Origin: Desmodesmus armatus
Lineage: Eukaryota; Chlorophyta; Chlorophyceae; Sphaeropleales; Scenedesmaceae
Direction: 5' to 3'
Assembly (NCBI GenBank): GCA_007449985.2
Contig: VIIQ02000616.1
Span: forward strand, 62,001-126,000
Length of the DNA: 64,000 nucleotides
Each line of letters starts with the position of its first letter. Position 1 is the stretch's first letter. A program made the translations under genes and the position numbers. The notes beneath the pieces were generated by a model. The model did not search any database, was not told where the DNA came from, and saw only the letters and a program-made list of their open reading frames with translations. Shown in pieces: positions 24,340 through 36,827 of this stretch.

Positions 24340-26349
24340 CTGGTACTGCTTGCGCAGGAATGCTGACTTCTCCACTGCGCTGCTCCTTTTTCCGCTTCTT
24401 GGGGTCAGCATACCACTCCAACAGGTCCAGCACATCATCAGTCAGCTGCAGGAGTGAGTGAGTGAGTGAGTGAGTGAGTGAGCGAGTGAGCGAGTGAGTT
24501 GTTCTCACAGGCAGAAGGCAGGGGCAAAGTGAAGGTAGCGAGGGAAAAGCTGCAACAGCAGCAGCAGCTGCGCACTTCAGCGCACCTGCAGTTCGTCTGG
24601 CCGCTTGAGTGAGAGTGCCACCCGCTCCTTCTCCTCCTTCTGTGTGCCAAACTGGTAGGTGAGGATGTGGGCACCCGTGTCCTCCTCATAGTCTGGAACG
24701 ATAGGTGCAGTGCAGCATCAACAGCAGCAGCAGGTTCACGCGGCAGCAGCAGCAGCAGCAGCCGTGGCCGGGTGGCGTGGCAGCAAGGACATATAGCCAG
24801 CTGTCTTGACAATGAATGAAGCACACTCTGGGAGCATCTAATAGCATGCTCATCCTGCCATTGGGGCCATTAATGCACCGTGGAACGCTGTTGGACACGC
24901 TGAGGTGATGTCGATGGACGCAGTGCAGTGCCATGCAGTACTGGGTTGTACTGGACAACCACAATGGGGGCAAAGCATGAATAGAACCTTGGGGTAGCAC
25001 CACCCACCCACATACAGCACAATGTATGCAGCTCACCTGTGACCACTGCAGTGAACCAGGGGTCACCCTTGTTGCGGTTGGCATCCTTCGGCCAGTACCG
25101 CAACACCTGCAGCAAACGCACCACACAACAATTCACCTCCTTTTGGCCACATCAGCCAGGTGTATACACCAAGTTCGCACAAAATAAAGCAGTCCAGCTA
25201 GGGTGGTGCAGCATGCCTTTGCTGTTGGCTGGCCAGCCAGAGACAGTGTGATCGACTGCACTCAGCCATCCGGAAGTGCCCCCACACACCCCTTGCCAGA
25301 CAGTTTCTTAACTGTCAGTACCATTGCATCAGTTGACTCAAGCTCAGTCCACACAGGCCAAGTGTCTTACACAGTGTCTTACACACAATCCAAGTGCCTT
25401 ACACACCTTGCGCCCAATGGCTGGCCCAATGTTGGAGAAGGGTAGGTCACCTGTGCCGATCTCTGCCGGTATCGTCTGCAGCGCAGCACATAGCATGTGA
25501 AGCAGGGGAGAAAGGTCAGCCACACAGCACAGGCGACTCCTTGCATTGCTTGTGTCAACAGACGCAACATCTCAGGAAGCCATGCACTGGTATCAGCTGA
25601 GCATGATGATGAACCTTGACCCTGCAGGCAACTGAACGGTCCCGCAAAAAGACCCTCACTGCTCGACTTGAGGTACAGCAGCAGCCTCCTGATGTGGGAC
25701 ACAACCAACAGCTTCCAACTGGCTTTGCCTCTCTGTCCATATAGACAACGGCCAAGAGAAACACAATGTGCTGTGCATGCACGCATGCACATGTACACTC
25801 AACTCATGCAACTCATGTGCAAGACATCAAAGGTGTTGCAGAGCAACCTACCTTGAAACGCTTGCATTGCTTCCACCCCCGCTGCCTCCTCGATCTTCTG
25901 CTGCTCGTTTGCTGCCGCTGCTGTACTGCCCGCCCCCGCCACCCCGCCCCCCCCACCCCGCCGGTGGCGCCTGCTGCTGCCGCTGCTGCCATATGCTGGA
26001 TTTCCTGCAGTTGGAATGCCAGCCCCGTCCGGCTGTACATACAAGTCGAAGCAGCAGTTGGAGGGAGGGTTGTTGATGGCAGGCCGATGCGCACGGTGGG
26101 GTACACGCAGACAGCACAAACAAAAGGCAGCCATGATCTGCTTTACATGTGCAGCATACTGCTGACCTTGAGCCCTGTCCCAGCCTATCTACTTTTCCGT
26201 TTGGTTTTGCATGACGAAGAGCCTGCTAATGGGCGGCAGGTATAGAGGTGCGGTGGTCCAGATCTCAAACACACTGCTGCCACCCCAACCCCACCAAGCA
26301 ACCCCAACACCCTCACCACCAGCACCACCCCACCCAGCACCCATCCCCC

Positions 26350-26382
<33 letters not shown>

Positions 26383-26856
26383 CACCCCACCCCCACCGCC
26401 ACCACCCCACCCGCACGACCTTCACTACCACCGCTCCTCACCCTCACCCTCACCCCGCGCCCTCACTCCCACTCCCACTCCGACCCCCACCCCCACCCCC
26501 AACCCCACCCCCACCCCCCCCCCACCCCCACACCACACCACCACCACCGCTGCGCATCACCACCACCGCCACTGCCACGCACCCCCACCCAAACCCAAGC
26601 CAGCACCAGTACCACTCCCACCCACCCTATCACCCCCGCACACCACCACCACCGCCGCGCATCCCCCCGCTCCCCATCTCCGCACTCCCCCCCCCCCCCC
26701 CCCCCCCCCACCCCCACCACCACTGCAGTCGTCTCCCTCACACCTGTCTGGCGGTCTCTGCAGGTCCCCTGTGGTTGCATCGCTCAACCGCTGGTTGAGA
26801 TCGTGGTCACTAATGTTGAATGTGGTGGCCCACTGCTTCAGCAGCGCCTCAATGTC
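24340..26856 (-). CDS. EMSY-like ENT and Tudor/Agenet domain protein (5' end not found)
   Basis: Minus-strand exons: 26856-26744 (DIEALLKQWATTFNISDHDL, the second half of an ENT domain), an Ala/Gly-rich exon ending at about 25851 whose frame is uncertain, 25475-25407 (TIPAEIGTGDLPFSNIGPAI, GRK), 25106-25037 (VLRYWPKDANRNKGDPWFTA, VVT), 24692-24586 (DYEEDTGAHILTYQFGTQKE) and 24445-24340 (LTDDVLDLLEWYADPKKRKK). The last four exons join in phase. The string IGRKVLRYWP...WFTAVVTDYEEDTGAHILTY matches the Agenet/Tudor block of plant EMSY-LIKE proteins (LIGRKVRTRWP...YEAVITDYNP), which carry ENT plus Agenet domains and act in chromatin-based immunity and flowering control. A nuclear chromatin-reader role is inferred. 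The N-terminal half of the ENT domain must be upstream of 26856 and was not located; the 3' end is also uncertain. Confidence 0.65.
24447..24500. repeat. Tetranucleotide microsatellite (GAGT)n
   Basis: About a dozen GAGT/GAGC units at the 5' side of the last recognised EMSY-like exon, adjoining its acceptor on the minus strand. Confidence 0.85.
26280..26715. repeat. Strongly C-rich low-complexity tract with two long poly-C runs
   Basis: For more than 400 bp the plus strand is nearly G- and T-free, made of C runs and CCACC/CCCCA units, with an uninterrupted run of over 30 C at about 26350-26381 and another of about 20 C near 26689-26709. It lies in the intron downstream of the ENT exon of the minus-strand EMSY-like gene, so the transcript would be G-rich. 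Long open frames of Pro/His/Thr or Gly/Trp/Val through it are artefacts. Confidence 0.85.
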
Positions 26857-29371
26857 CTGCAAGCATGGAGTAGGTTGTTTTTTGGGGGGGGGGGGGGGGC
26901 GTTCAGGATGACAGCAGCATGTTGAGCAGAGAGAGGGTGGCATGTTGCACACAGATGGGTGAGGCTCAACAAGAAACCGCAATGGTCAGCAAGAAGGGAA
27001 CGAAGTGAGGGACCAGTGATGGGAGGATGCGAGAGGAAGATAAGGGGAAGAGATACCCATTGTCGGGCATGCTTGCAAGAGGGAGGGGGACAGCACAATC
27101 CTCAACCGTGCAGAGTGGGTGCTGTCCTGAGGTCGAGGATCAGAAACACAAGCACAGCACAGCACACAGTCAACACTCAGCACAATGTGTTGCTCTAGAT
27201 GCAAGGAAACATGCTCTGCAAGTGAGGCAGCACCACAGTGGTACAGTAACTGCCTCTTTGGCAGTGTCATAGCCTGACCGCAGCAGGCCCCATCGTTGGC
27301 TTTGACCCTGCACATGCTCTGACCCTCCCAGACACACAGGCGTAACATACTGCCCATTGTGGATGGTGCTGTCAGGCGTACGACAAGCAGCAGCATGCGA
27401 TGACCAAGCCACCAATGCTTGCAATGCACCCCACACCATGGCCGACACCCCCCCCCCCCCCCTCCCCGCGCACACAACGATAGCAAGCCACTCAGCACAC
27501 GCCCAGGACTAGGTATGATTCAAGACGAGAGTTTCCAAAGCAACAAGAGAACCAGGGTTGTGGGCGATCCACCACAGCAGCAGCAGATGTCACTTGGCAG
27601 TCTTGGTGCCGGCGCTGGTCAACAAAGGTTTGACCAAGCAAACAGGTGTGCAAAGCACTTTTCAGGGGCTTCTGTAGCGCTTTTTGAGCCTTTGGAGTAT
27701 CTAAATAAAGACTGGCACCCCATGTGACCCCTGGATCTGCAACCCTGATGACAGCACAGCGCACAGCGCTCAGCAACAGTACCCGACGACAACACGAACT
27801 GAAAGGGTGGGAAACAAAAACAGGGGCGCTTACGGGTCAAAAGGAGTGTTTATCTTGATTTGACACTCACCGCACTATACCTGCAGCGCACAGGACGAAA
27901 GGCAGGGGTGGGTCAGTTGGGGGTTATGGGGGGTGGGTGGCAGCAGCAGCAGTAGCTGTGCCACAGCAGCACCAGCAGTAGCAGTAGTGGTCCGGGCCCT
28001 TACTCTTGCGTAGTAGCCCAAAGGACAAGCATAGTAAGTGCATCATCGCGTAATTGTCTCAAAGCTGGGTCCGACATCGTGCTTCAGCTGGGACAGGTCA
28101 TCTGAAACTGTTTCAGCTCTGACGCTACTGTTCTGTTTTTGGTGATGGGGACTCAAGGGTGCCGAACGCGCTGGCAACAATGTCGAGGCTTTGTTTCAAG
28201 CAAATTATAGCAAGATCTGAGCATGCATCACGCGAACGGCACGTTCTGGAGGAGGAATGCCAACGAAGGTTTTTGAATTGTCCCTCCGTGTCGACGTGCA
28301 GGAGCATGCTTGGAAAGACAGAACCATAATCAACGTGTTTATGTCAATATCTAAGGCCCAGCTGTCGCTTGAGCATGTAGTGCTGCTACAGACCACAACT
28401 CGGCGACCAACTTGTTGATCTCGCAAGCAGCTGCAACAACGTGAGTTGTTGTGGATCGTATCTATGCGTGGCGCAGCTGCCTCCTGACCGGAGGCCTCTA
28501 AAGTACTGGCTCACTCTGATGGTCAACAGATGGTTGCAGAGCAGGAAGGACGCTTTGTTTGGCTGTATACAACGCAAACGCTGCATATATGTGTAGAGGT
28601 GGAGCCCATAATTTCAGTTGTCAGAGCATGTTCAACGATGCTGATCAAGCTGGCACCCACACCTGTTACCCGGCCGGGGGCCCCCAGCCTGTCACAGTGT
28701 GTAACAGTCTGCAGGCTGGGGGTGCAAACACCAGTGATGGAGCACACACACCCAAAAACTGGAGGCATGTTCAACACACAAACAGGGGAGTTTAGAACAT
28801 AGGGACGCCCCGCAACAAGGACTGGGCTAGCATGGTGCATTGTTAAAATCAAGAAGCCACCGACACCACATACAGCACTGCAACAAGAAACCAGCAGGAT
28901 GTCCACAACGGCATGTCTGATGACAGCGGCTGCTGCTGCTTATTTGGTCAGAGTAATGACAACCCTAGGCAACCAGATGCAGCCTCATGAGGTGAGGTCA
29001 CCGCCAGCTGCTCAACAACAGCTACAGCCACACAGCATGAAAGCAAAATGCTTCCAACCATGCTGCGTTCCGCACCTATTCAATGCAGGCAGCACCAGTC
29101 ATGGCTCACACACACTCAACCGGGTCCCTGACATGGATGCATGCCTCAGGTCGACATGTACATCACACCAACAATCACCAGGACACAACCCAGAAAGACA
29201 CGATGCTGTAATCTATTAAGGTGCCCTTGCGGCATCTGCAGCACTTCACCTTCCTGCATCACCATGCACTTGCTGCAGAGCTGCCAGAAGCTCACTCTCG
29301 ATACAGTGACCCAGGACACAGTCAGTGCCAATAAATTGACCCACTGGCATGCCCCACACCTCTGACATACC
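26857..29371. other. Region without a supported gene
   Basis: About 2.5 kb. It should include the missing 5' exon(s) of the EMSY-like gene, but no stretch resembling the first ENT helix was found. A poly-G run lies at 26885-26899, a poly-C run at about 27449-27462, and a CAG cluster near 27940-27985. Confidence 0.4.
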
Positions 29372-29975
29372 GTGGGTCAGGCAGCAGCTGTGTGTATGTG
29401 GGCTCAGACCTGCAAAGCCACAATGTACCGCTCATCCCTGCTGTAAGCTCATCCCCCCTCATCACTGGCGGGGGCCAGTCTTGGCATTGCACGGCATACA
29501 CCCACACATCCTCCCCTGTTTCCTGCGAAAATGCAGTGCCGCTGCATTTTGGCCTCCACCTTGAAGGTACTCGTGAAGACTGCTCCTTGGACACATGGAT
29601 GCTGAACATAGCCATGGTTGCCTTGCGTGCAGCACCTTGCGCCTTTGCTAGCAAAGGCACAAGCGCTGTGGTGCTGCTGCTGGTGTCGCCGGCGCTGCTG
29701 CTGGTGCTGTTATGGAAGGGCTGGTACCCCAGGATAACAGCAACTGCTTCAGCCATTGGGTGGTAGTGCAGCCGCTCGACTCCTGCATGCCTGAGGCTGA
29801 TCTGCTGCAGTGGTGGCAGCCACTGCTTGACACCGCCTGGCATCTTCAGGAAATCCAGCAGAGACTCCAGCAGCCTGAAAACCTCGCCAGGTTGGTGCTT
29901 AGCAAGCAGCTGGCACAGTGTGCCAGGGTCCACATAGCCAGTGGGGCCAGACCTGCGCATTGGTTCCTGTAAGCA
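29372..29975 (-). CDS. Unrecognised protein-coding exon
   Basis: A long minus-strand exon between an acceptor (TTGCTTACAG before EPMRRSGPTGYVDP, about 29975-29970) and a donor (CACG|GTATGT at 29371). It encodes a protein-like sequence: GYVDPGTLCQLLAKHQPGEV, a predicted helical stretch FRLLESLLDFLK, then GVERLHYHPMAEAVAVILGY, a Ser/Thr-rich linker, and a Trp-containing block VWVYAVQCQDWPPPVM. I do not recognise the family. Neighbouring exons on either side were not identified. Confidence 0.4.
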
Positions 29976-30600
29976 AAGTTACTGTTTGAGTTCAGGCCCA
30001 GTCAGCTGTGTGTGAACAGTGCTGACCACAGCCTGCTGCGGCATAAACAGCGGTGTTGTTGCAGCTGCAGCTTGTATGCGTATTGAGAAGGCAAATGTGC
30101 GCCCTTGGTGGGTATCAACACGATGTATCACCTGTAGAGCGCCTGGGTAAGGACGTCTGCGCTAGGCAGAGCCAAGGTTGGCAGTAGGGTCCAGCTGTAC
30201 AGGTGCCACGGTGGCCCCCTGTCCGAGGTCCATCATCATGTCGTCCAGCAATGTGCCAGGATGCTTGTGGATATCAGCATGCGGTATATCAAGGCACCTG
30301 GAGCCCATCTGGAAGCGCATCATCTATCTGTGCTGGGAAGCTGCGATCGATCTCAGAAGCAGCCTGCACCCAGAACCTTCGGTGGAGAGACTGCACGAAT
30401 ACGTGAGGGTACTGAGGCAACGAGCAGCGCTCGAAGACGCTCCTGTTTCCTGGACAGCATTCTTCAGTAGCAGCTCTGGAACCCAGGTTTGCTTCCGTCG
30501 ACGTTGCAGGAGCCCTGTCAACACAGCAGAACACATCGGAATGCGTAAATATGACCATCTCATGTCCATGCATGGGCGTCTTCGTGCTGCAGGAAGCAGG

Positions 30601-33545
30601 ATGGCTGCAGCAGTAGCTGCAGCAGAGGAGCGGAAGGCACTGGATGCCAAAATCACAGATGTGGAAAAGGAGTTGCAGGGAGCCAGTGGAGATGAGAAGG
30701 TGGCACTACAGCAGCGCTTGGCAGCGCTGGAGCAGCAGAAACTGTTGCTGATGCAGCAGTCAGGTGCGACTGGTTGGGCACACAGCCAGGGTGCTGGCCT
30801 CCTAGTGGCAAAACCTTTTACTTTGTGAACAAATGTTCTACAGATAGCTACATTTCCAAGCAAGGTTTCAGTAGAACAGGTCTGCAAGATGAGGCAGTAG
30901 CAGCAACATGTTGCCCTGCGGCACTTGCAGCAGCAGGTAGCATGCTGTAGGGTTGCATGATAATGTGGCACAACCTGCAGACCCAGCATTGAATTCTTCT
31001 GTTCGTAAATCAACCCGGACTCAATGCAGCAGCGGTCTTTAGCTTCAAGATTGGCGAAAGCACCTGCATCTGGCAACGTGCCAGCTACCACAGGGATCAC
31101 CAAGGTTGAAGAGGGCTTAGGCATAATGGAAGAGTCCCAGAACAGCCCACAGCCCCTGCACTCTACTGCATTTGTGGTTGTCACTTTGCTATGTGCCCTG
31201 CACCTGTGTCCTTGCATGCACCCCTTCACGTCATCTGTCTGGGCCTCTGCTGTTGATTACAGCAGCAGCAGGTGAGATGGTGCAGGACTGTGCGGTGGTC
31301 CTTGTGGCAACCCTGCTGGTGCATCCATGTTGGAATTTTGCTTCCCACCACCGTATGCAAGGTGCCAGCTGCTGGTGCTCAACACAAAAGCTCTACAGCG
31401 GCTGCTCTGCATGCGCTTGTTCACACCGCAACCCATGTTGGACTGTTGTATGGACCTTTACTGCTCCCTTGCTCCCCACATCCTTGCATGTACCCCTTCA
31501 CGGCCTCTACCTGGGCCTCTGCTGATGATCCACAGCAGCAGCAGCAGCAGCAGGTGAGGTGCCGCAGGGTTCTGCGATGGTGCTTGTGCCAACCCTGCCA
31601 ATCCTGCAGCCACGAACCCACGCCAGCTGCTATCGGCCACATATTTCCTGCACCACGGCTTGTCAGTGCCTGTTCTGCATATCCCATGTGCATGCTACAA
31701 CTGTGTTGACACCTTGTCTGACATCCCATGCACCACTTTGGCAGCGCGTGGGAGCGACGACGCATCCGCCAAGGGCCCAGGTGGATCCCCCAAGCAAACC
31801 TCAACAACTGTCACAACAGTGGCACTAGCAGACAAGAGTGTGACCCTGGCGTCACGCTTCCCGGGTATCAAGCTTTGCAGAGAGCCAGCTGGGCCCAGCT
31901 TGCAGGCAGACGCCCTGGAGGCTGTGACCAAGGCACTGTTGGAGCCAGCACTCAAGATCATGTCACTGTCTCAACTGCGCACTGAAGCAGCACGAGTCCA
32001 TGTCGCTGGATCGGTGAGCGGTAATGCAGCGTGCTGGTACACAACTAGCTGATTGGTGGGCGTGTGGTTCCATTTTTTGGCACCTGAAGGCTGATGAGCT
32101 GCTGACAACCAACCAAGCTCAATGCTCGCAGGCACCTTGACACTTTCGGGCTGCTTGTGTCCTGTTACGTTTGGCCACATGTGCCTTGCTGTGCACAGAT
32201 GCTGCTGCAGGCCCTGATCCTTTTCCCCAGCCTGGACACCAACCATACCAGCCTGACCATGTCCTGTGGTGACTCACTGGCTGATCAAGTCAGCATTGCT
32301 GAGCAGGCCAACAAACCTGCCGAGCTGGAGCTGGGTTTTGAGCAGCACTTCCGGGCTGGCAGCTTTAAGGGCCGTGTTGAGCTGCAGGTGGTGTACAAAA
32401 CACACCAGGGCATCCAGCTGTTTGCAGGTTCGTTGTTGCCAAGTGAAGGTTATGAGCTGTGAAATGCGTGAGCTTGCTTATCTTGAACCTCAGAGCACAT
32501 AGCGGCTGCACGTCACTCCTATGTAACCCCTGGCTGGTGTTTGACTTGTGGATTGAGAGATGCTTTGCTTTATACACAGTACCAGTGAGCGCCTTCGGTG
32601 GTTCCCAATCTATATGCCCCAGATGAACTCTTGGGTAACGGTCGGCATGAGCAGATCTATCATGATCCATGATGGGCTTCCACAGTCACAGATGCAACAT
32701 CGCCCATCCGTTTGAATTCATGCAGGTGCTGTTGAAGTCAAGCAAGAGGGGGACCTTGGTGCTCACATTGAGCAGGCCAAGAAGGAGGCCTTTGCCATGT
32801 GGTGTCATAACGCCCTGCAGCAGAGCTATGGGTCTGTGTGGGTGGTGCTGACTGACCTGACCAAGGTGCGTGGGTTGGCTTGGCTTGGGTGGCACCATGG
32901 TCTTGTTGCCTATGTGGCGGCACAGACATCCTGATACATGGTTGTAGGCATTCAAGGCTTGCAGTTGCTACTGATCACTTGAGAACATGCCTGTGTCACA
33001 GGTGCTGCGTGTCACCTACCATGGTGAAAACTACCCTGGTGGGCCTGGACAGCCATACAAGCAGGCCATGCGATGTACTGATGTGCAGGGAACCGTGTGG
33101 TGAGAACCGTGAGACACGGTCTTTTTAAGTGTTGCTGAAGGCATGAGCGCACGTTGCATGATCAGGGGACATTACCTGTGCCATCCATACACATATTTGA
33201 GCATTTGTACATCATGCAGACTAGACTTTGCCAGGCTGTACTTAGGCAACCTGGGTGTGGTACAGACACACAGACACTGAGCATCGAGCACTGTGCTTGC
33301 ACCCTGACAGGTACACAGATGACTACCCGTTCATCCTCAGGGTGGGGCACGAGCCAGTTGCATGCCCTACCTGGGCCAGCGCAGTGCAGTGCTTTCTTGG
33401 CGGGCTGCTGGGTCAGGGCAATGTCTCGGAAGCGGAACTGCAGCAGCGTGTTGACCAGCACAACGAGAAGATAAGGCAGCAGGTGCAGCGGCAGCTAGAC
33501 CAGTTGCCTCTTCCAAAGAGGGCCAAGTGTACCCCCACAGATTAA
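30601..33545 (+). CDS. Orphan multi-exon protein with coiled coils and C-terminal basic tail
   Basis: Six exons join in perfect phase: 30601-30763, 31745-32013, 32199-32427, 32726-32865, 33002-33099, 33311-33545; about 377 aa from the Met at 30601. In-frame Mets upstream (30541, 30562) are possible and the exon may start earlier. Residues 1-53 form a charged coiled coil (EERKALDAKITDVEKELQGA). The centre contains FEQHFRAGSFKGRVELQVVY and AKKEAFAMWCHNALQQSYGS, an alternating beta/alpha pattern suggesting a folded domain. The C-terminus has a second coiled coil (AELQQRVDQHNEKIRQQVQR) and ends PLPKRAKCTPTD, with a possible nuclear localisation signal. I do not recognise the family. The continuity of six exon phases argues for a real gene. 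Confidence 0.6.
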
Positions 33546-34701
33546 ACAATGTATAGAATCGGCCATTCAGCCCTTGGGGAGAGTTGTAGCAGCTGTACCT
33601 AGAGGTGACTTCTGAACTGTTTAGCCCCTCGATCTCTGGAGAAGAGGCTGGACAGGCTGTGTCCTGATGGATACTGCGTGATAGGAAGCGTGAGCCTTTC
33701 ATGATAGGCACAGGAGTCGACGAGGGGACTGATAGACTAGACTAAACTGGCATAGGCCTTGAGAAGTCTGTCCTGCCTCAACTCAAGCCATGCTCTGTAG
33801 AGGGAGGCTTCATGGATGAATCATGTACTGTGACTTACAAAAGGAAGCATGACTGACCAAGCCAATCCACTAGGGACGACAAAGGTGACCAGCACCAGAC
33901 GGCGCCAGCCTTTGAGCTTCACAGAGTTGACCCACATAACTGTCACTCACTCTGTCCCAAGGGTCAACTGACTGGCCCACAGCATTAATACGCCAGAATG
34001 CTCCCAAGATACTCACCAACATGATAACTACACAACACAGGGGAAGATGCTCTCCCAACAGAGCCTCTCCCAAGCCGCCTTGATCACTACAACTTCATAC
34101 CGAACATCACATGCTCTACGTGTGTATCATGCCAAACGTTGTGCAACAGGCTGGATTGTGGCACGTTTCAATGCAATTCATCTGTGCATGTCATTACGGG
34201 CCTTTCCTGAGCTTGCTGAGAATTTTGGTGTAAGTCACTCTCACTGAACCAATCAACCAACTGGTAGACTTGCACTTCACCACTGAAGGACTTCCAAGTG
34301 GTATGTTTTTGCTAACCCACGTGGGACCTATTCCTATTTACTTGACCAACTGATGCACTTGATCAAAGGTATATTGTCATTTGACCAAGTGATTTTCGGC
34401 CCAAGCTTGGATGGGTACCTGCTGCCGGTGCTAATGGTGTTGGCTCTGCGGTCAAGAGCCAGTCCAGGCCAAGGGTGGTGGCATTGTCTAAAAGTGAATA
34501 TGCTGGATATGTGAGCTGCGTCATCTCCACAGTCTGCCGCAGCATCACCTGACACACAGTGTGAGGCACACACAAAGCAGAAGCACCTGGCAAACAGCAT
34601 GAAGCACGCACCAAGCAGAAGCACGACAAGCTAGGGGTTGTGATTGTTAAATTAATATTATTAGCTGAAGGCAGGTAATACATTGGAATGCTTTTTCAGA
34701 C
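33546..34701. other. Intergenic region with degraded repeats
   Basis: No gene seen. At 34330-34440 sequence rich in TTGACCAA/CACTTGATCA resembles 40650-40735, and the CACACAGTGTGAGGC motif near 34550 recurs near 40750 and 41630, indicating a degraded dispersed repeat family. Confidence 0.4.
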
Positions 34702-36186
34702 TTATTGGCTGGGCCCGAATGGCGTAGTATATAGCGGTCGCAGTTCGACCTAACCTTTTGCGAGGATACACCGTTCTATAGTTGTCCGTTGTCCGTGCTG
34801 TGACCATCGCGCATGCTGGCTACGATGCGAGGTCTGGCCTGCAACTGCCAGTCACACCTGTCTCGGTTTGTTGCAGCTTGTGCCGTTCACACGCGCGTTC
34901 TGAACAGAACAATTACAAATGAAAACACGTGTTGGGTATGGGTCTGCCTTTTGTTGTCATTGCCGTTCACACTTCCTGCAAGCAGCAACCCCTCCACTTC
35001 ACGCCCTGTCTTGGTAACCAGTGCTGCACATTCGTCATCAGCAACGTCATACATGGACATCACGCTCTGAGCAAGGTCTCAGGAGCAGTTTGCCACAGGT
35101 GTTTCCAGGGATTTAGGGCAGGTTGGTGCTTGTTACAAGAACATAACCAAACACCCGGCTCTTCATGTTGAGTGAGGTTGGGCACACGTCGGGCAAGCCC
35201 TGGGTGTTGAGTAACCAACACCCATGGCTACCAAAGAGGTGACCTGCTGGTCACTCAGTAGCCAGCAGGTCCCTTGCACACCCCAGACGACAACGAGCCG
35301 CATGCTATGGCAAGCAACATGCAAAAAAGACGAAATCGGAAACGACATACATGCAAGGCCCACCAAGGCACCAACAACCACAGACAGAGGGCGGGTGGGA
35401 GGGGAACGAGAATGAAACCGGCTGGATGATCAACACTAGAGATGCTTGCTGTGGACCAGCCACAAACCCACATATGCAGTCAAGCTGAGTCAAACCCTTG
35501 TCACAAAACCACACGCCTGGCAGCTCTCCTCACAATCCACGCCAAATCTTACACCTTGTCCCTGCCCACAAATCCCGTCCGCACAAAGTGTGCTGTTGAC
35601 AATAATTGGCCTATGGCCAAGTTGGCTGGGCCCATACATGTGGAATTTTTGGTCATGGCTCAGCCAGGCAGGTTGGTTGGTTGGTGCTGGCCCTCCTTCC
35701 CTCTCCCCCCCCTCCCCACATTTGACTCCAGCCTCTTTAATTGGTGGAAGCTGTGGTGATTATGTATGTGGTGTGGTGGGTGTGTCATCAGGCCTGAGAA
35801 GAGGTATGTTCTGGACGACAGGTCACAGCACACACAAAAGCATGCACGACACGTCTCCGACAGTATGTTGTTGTCCGGCGCGTAGGAGATAATCGGACGG
35901 ATGGCAAGCTGGGTGACCGTTGCAGTCAGTGTGACTTGGGCACAGCAGTAGACAGACGCTAGAAAACATATGCCTTTAGATTTCGCTCGGATTGCCAAAA
36001 AATGCGTGTGAACGGGGCGGAGCTCAAAAAATCGAGACAGGTGTGAGAAAGATTTGACCAGAATTTGGAGACCATGCGCGGTGCTCACAGCACCGATACC
36101 GGAACATGTTAGACCGGTGTATCCTCGGTTCCGGTCAGGTCGGAAATCGACCGCTATAGGCAAAGCCCTTTGGGCCCAGCCAATAA
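34702..36186. mobile_element. DNA element with about 200-bp imperfect terminal inverted repeats
   Basis: The left end starts TTATTGGCTGGGCCC at 34702 and the right end is its exact reverse complement ending at 36186. Inward, homologous blocks continue on both arms for about 200 bp: TATAGCGGTCG, CGAGGATACACCG, GTGCTGTGA, CGCGCATG, TCACACCTGTCTCG and CCGTTCACACGC, in the same order, with diverged spacers. The 1.1-kb interior has no recognisable transposase. No clear target duplication is seen, so the superfamily is unknown. Confidence 0.75.
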
Positions 36187-36822
36187 CCGATTAAAAATCA
36201 AAGCTTGGTGGCTGCTGATACCACAGCCTGAAAGCTATGTCCAAATGAGTGGGATTCAGCTCACTAGGCATGCCCAAAACGCACGATCAACCTGGCAACT
36301 GTCTGTGCATGTTCATGCACACCGCTTGTCAGGCATTCGCCTTCTTGATGGTTGCCTGAACACGACAGAAGTTCCAAACGGCTTGACGTTCAATATGAAG
36401 CGTTTGTTACTGCTGTGATTGTGCGTCCGACAGCCTTTGCTGCAACCCTGTCGAAAGTGCAACATGCAAACGCAAGCTGCTTTCAATGCGTATGATCATT
36501 ATTACATCTGTCAGCATACTTATCTATGTAAATTGCAACCGGTTTCCGTACCGGCGAACCACTGGCTTGCAAGCCTGCCATGCCCTGTGTGGATGGAGGT
36601 GAAGTACATGTGTGTAGTGTTGACCTGTGTGCTGGCAGACTCACGGGAGCACAAACAGTCATATCAGGTCACATGTACCTGTTCACATCAAGTCCTTTGG
36701 CCAGCACATCGCATGCATAAGCTTTGTGTGCTGTGCCAGTGGTGCACCGTCATGCTGTGCATGCTGTTGCACGATTTCACCACCATTATGGCCATACATG
36801 TGCTTTGCATGTTGCTCATAGA
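36187..36822. other. Spacer between two mobile elements
   Basis: A plus-strand frame at 36419-36916 runs through it into the LTR but shows no family resemblance and no splice support. Nothing else is recognised. Confidence 0.4.
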
Positions 36823-36827
36823 GGGCC

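Noticed and set aside
24447..24500. CRISPR-like regular spacing
   Set aside because: It is a simple GAGT microsatellite without spacers; no CRISPR array exists in this eukaryotic window.
26211..26925. Long Pro/His/Thr-rich open frames
   Set aside because: Produced by the C-rich tract in three frames at once; no family or splice support.
30324..31229. 301-codon minus-strand open frame
   Set aside because: It is Cys/Ser/Ala-rich and lies antisense to the coiled-coil exon at 30601-30763. It has no domain and reads as a shadow of the plus-strand coding and CAG-rich sequence.
34709..34750. tRNA-like GTTCGACC box
   Set aside because: It lies in a terminal inverted repeat and is mirrored at the other end of the element without a cloverleaf fold.
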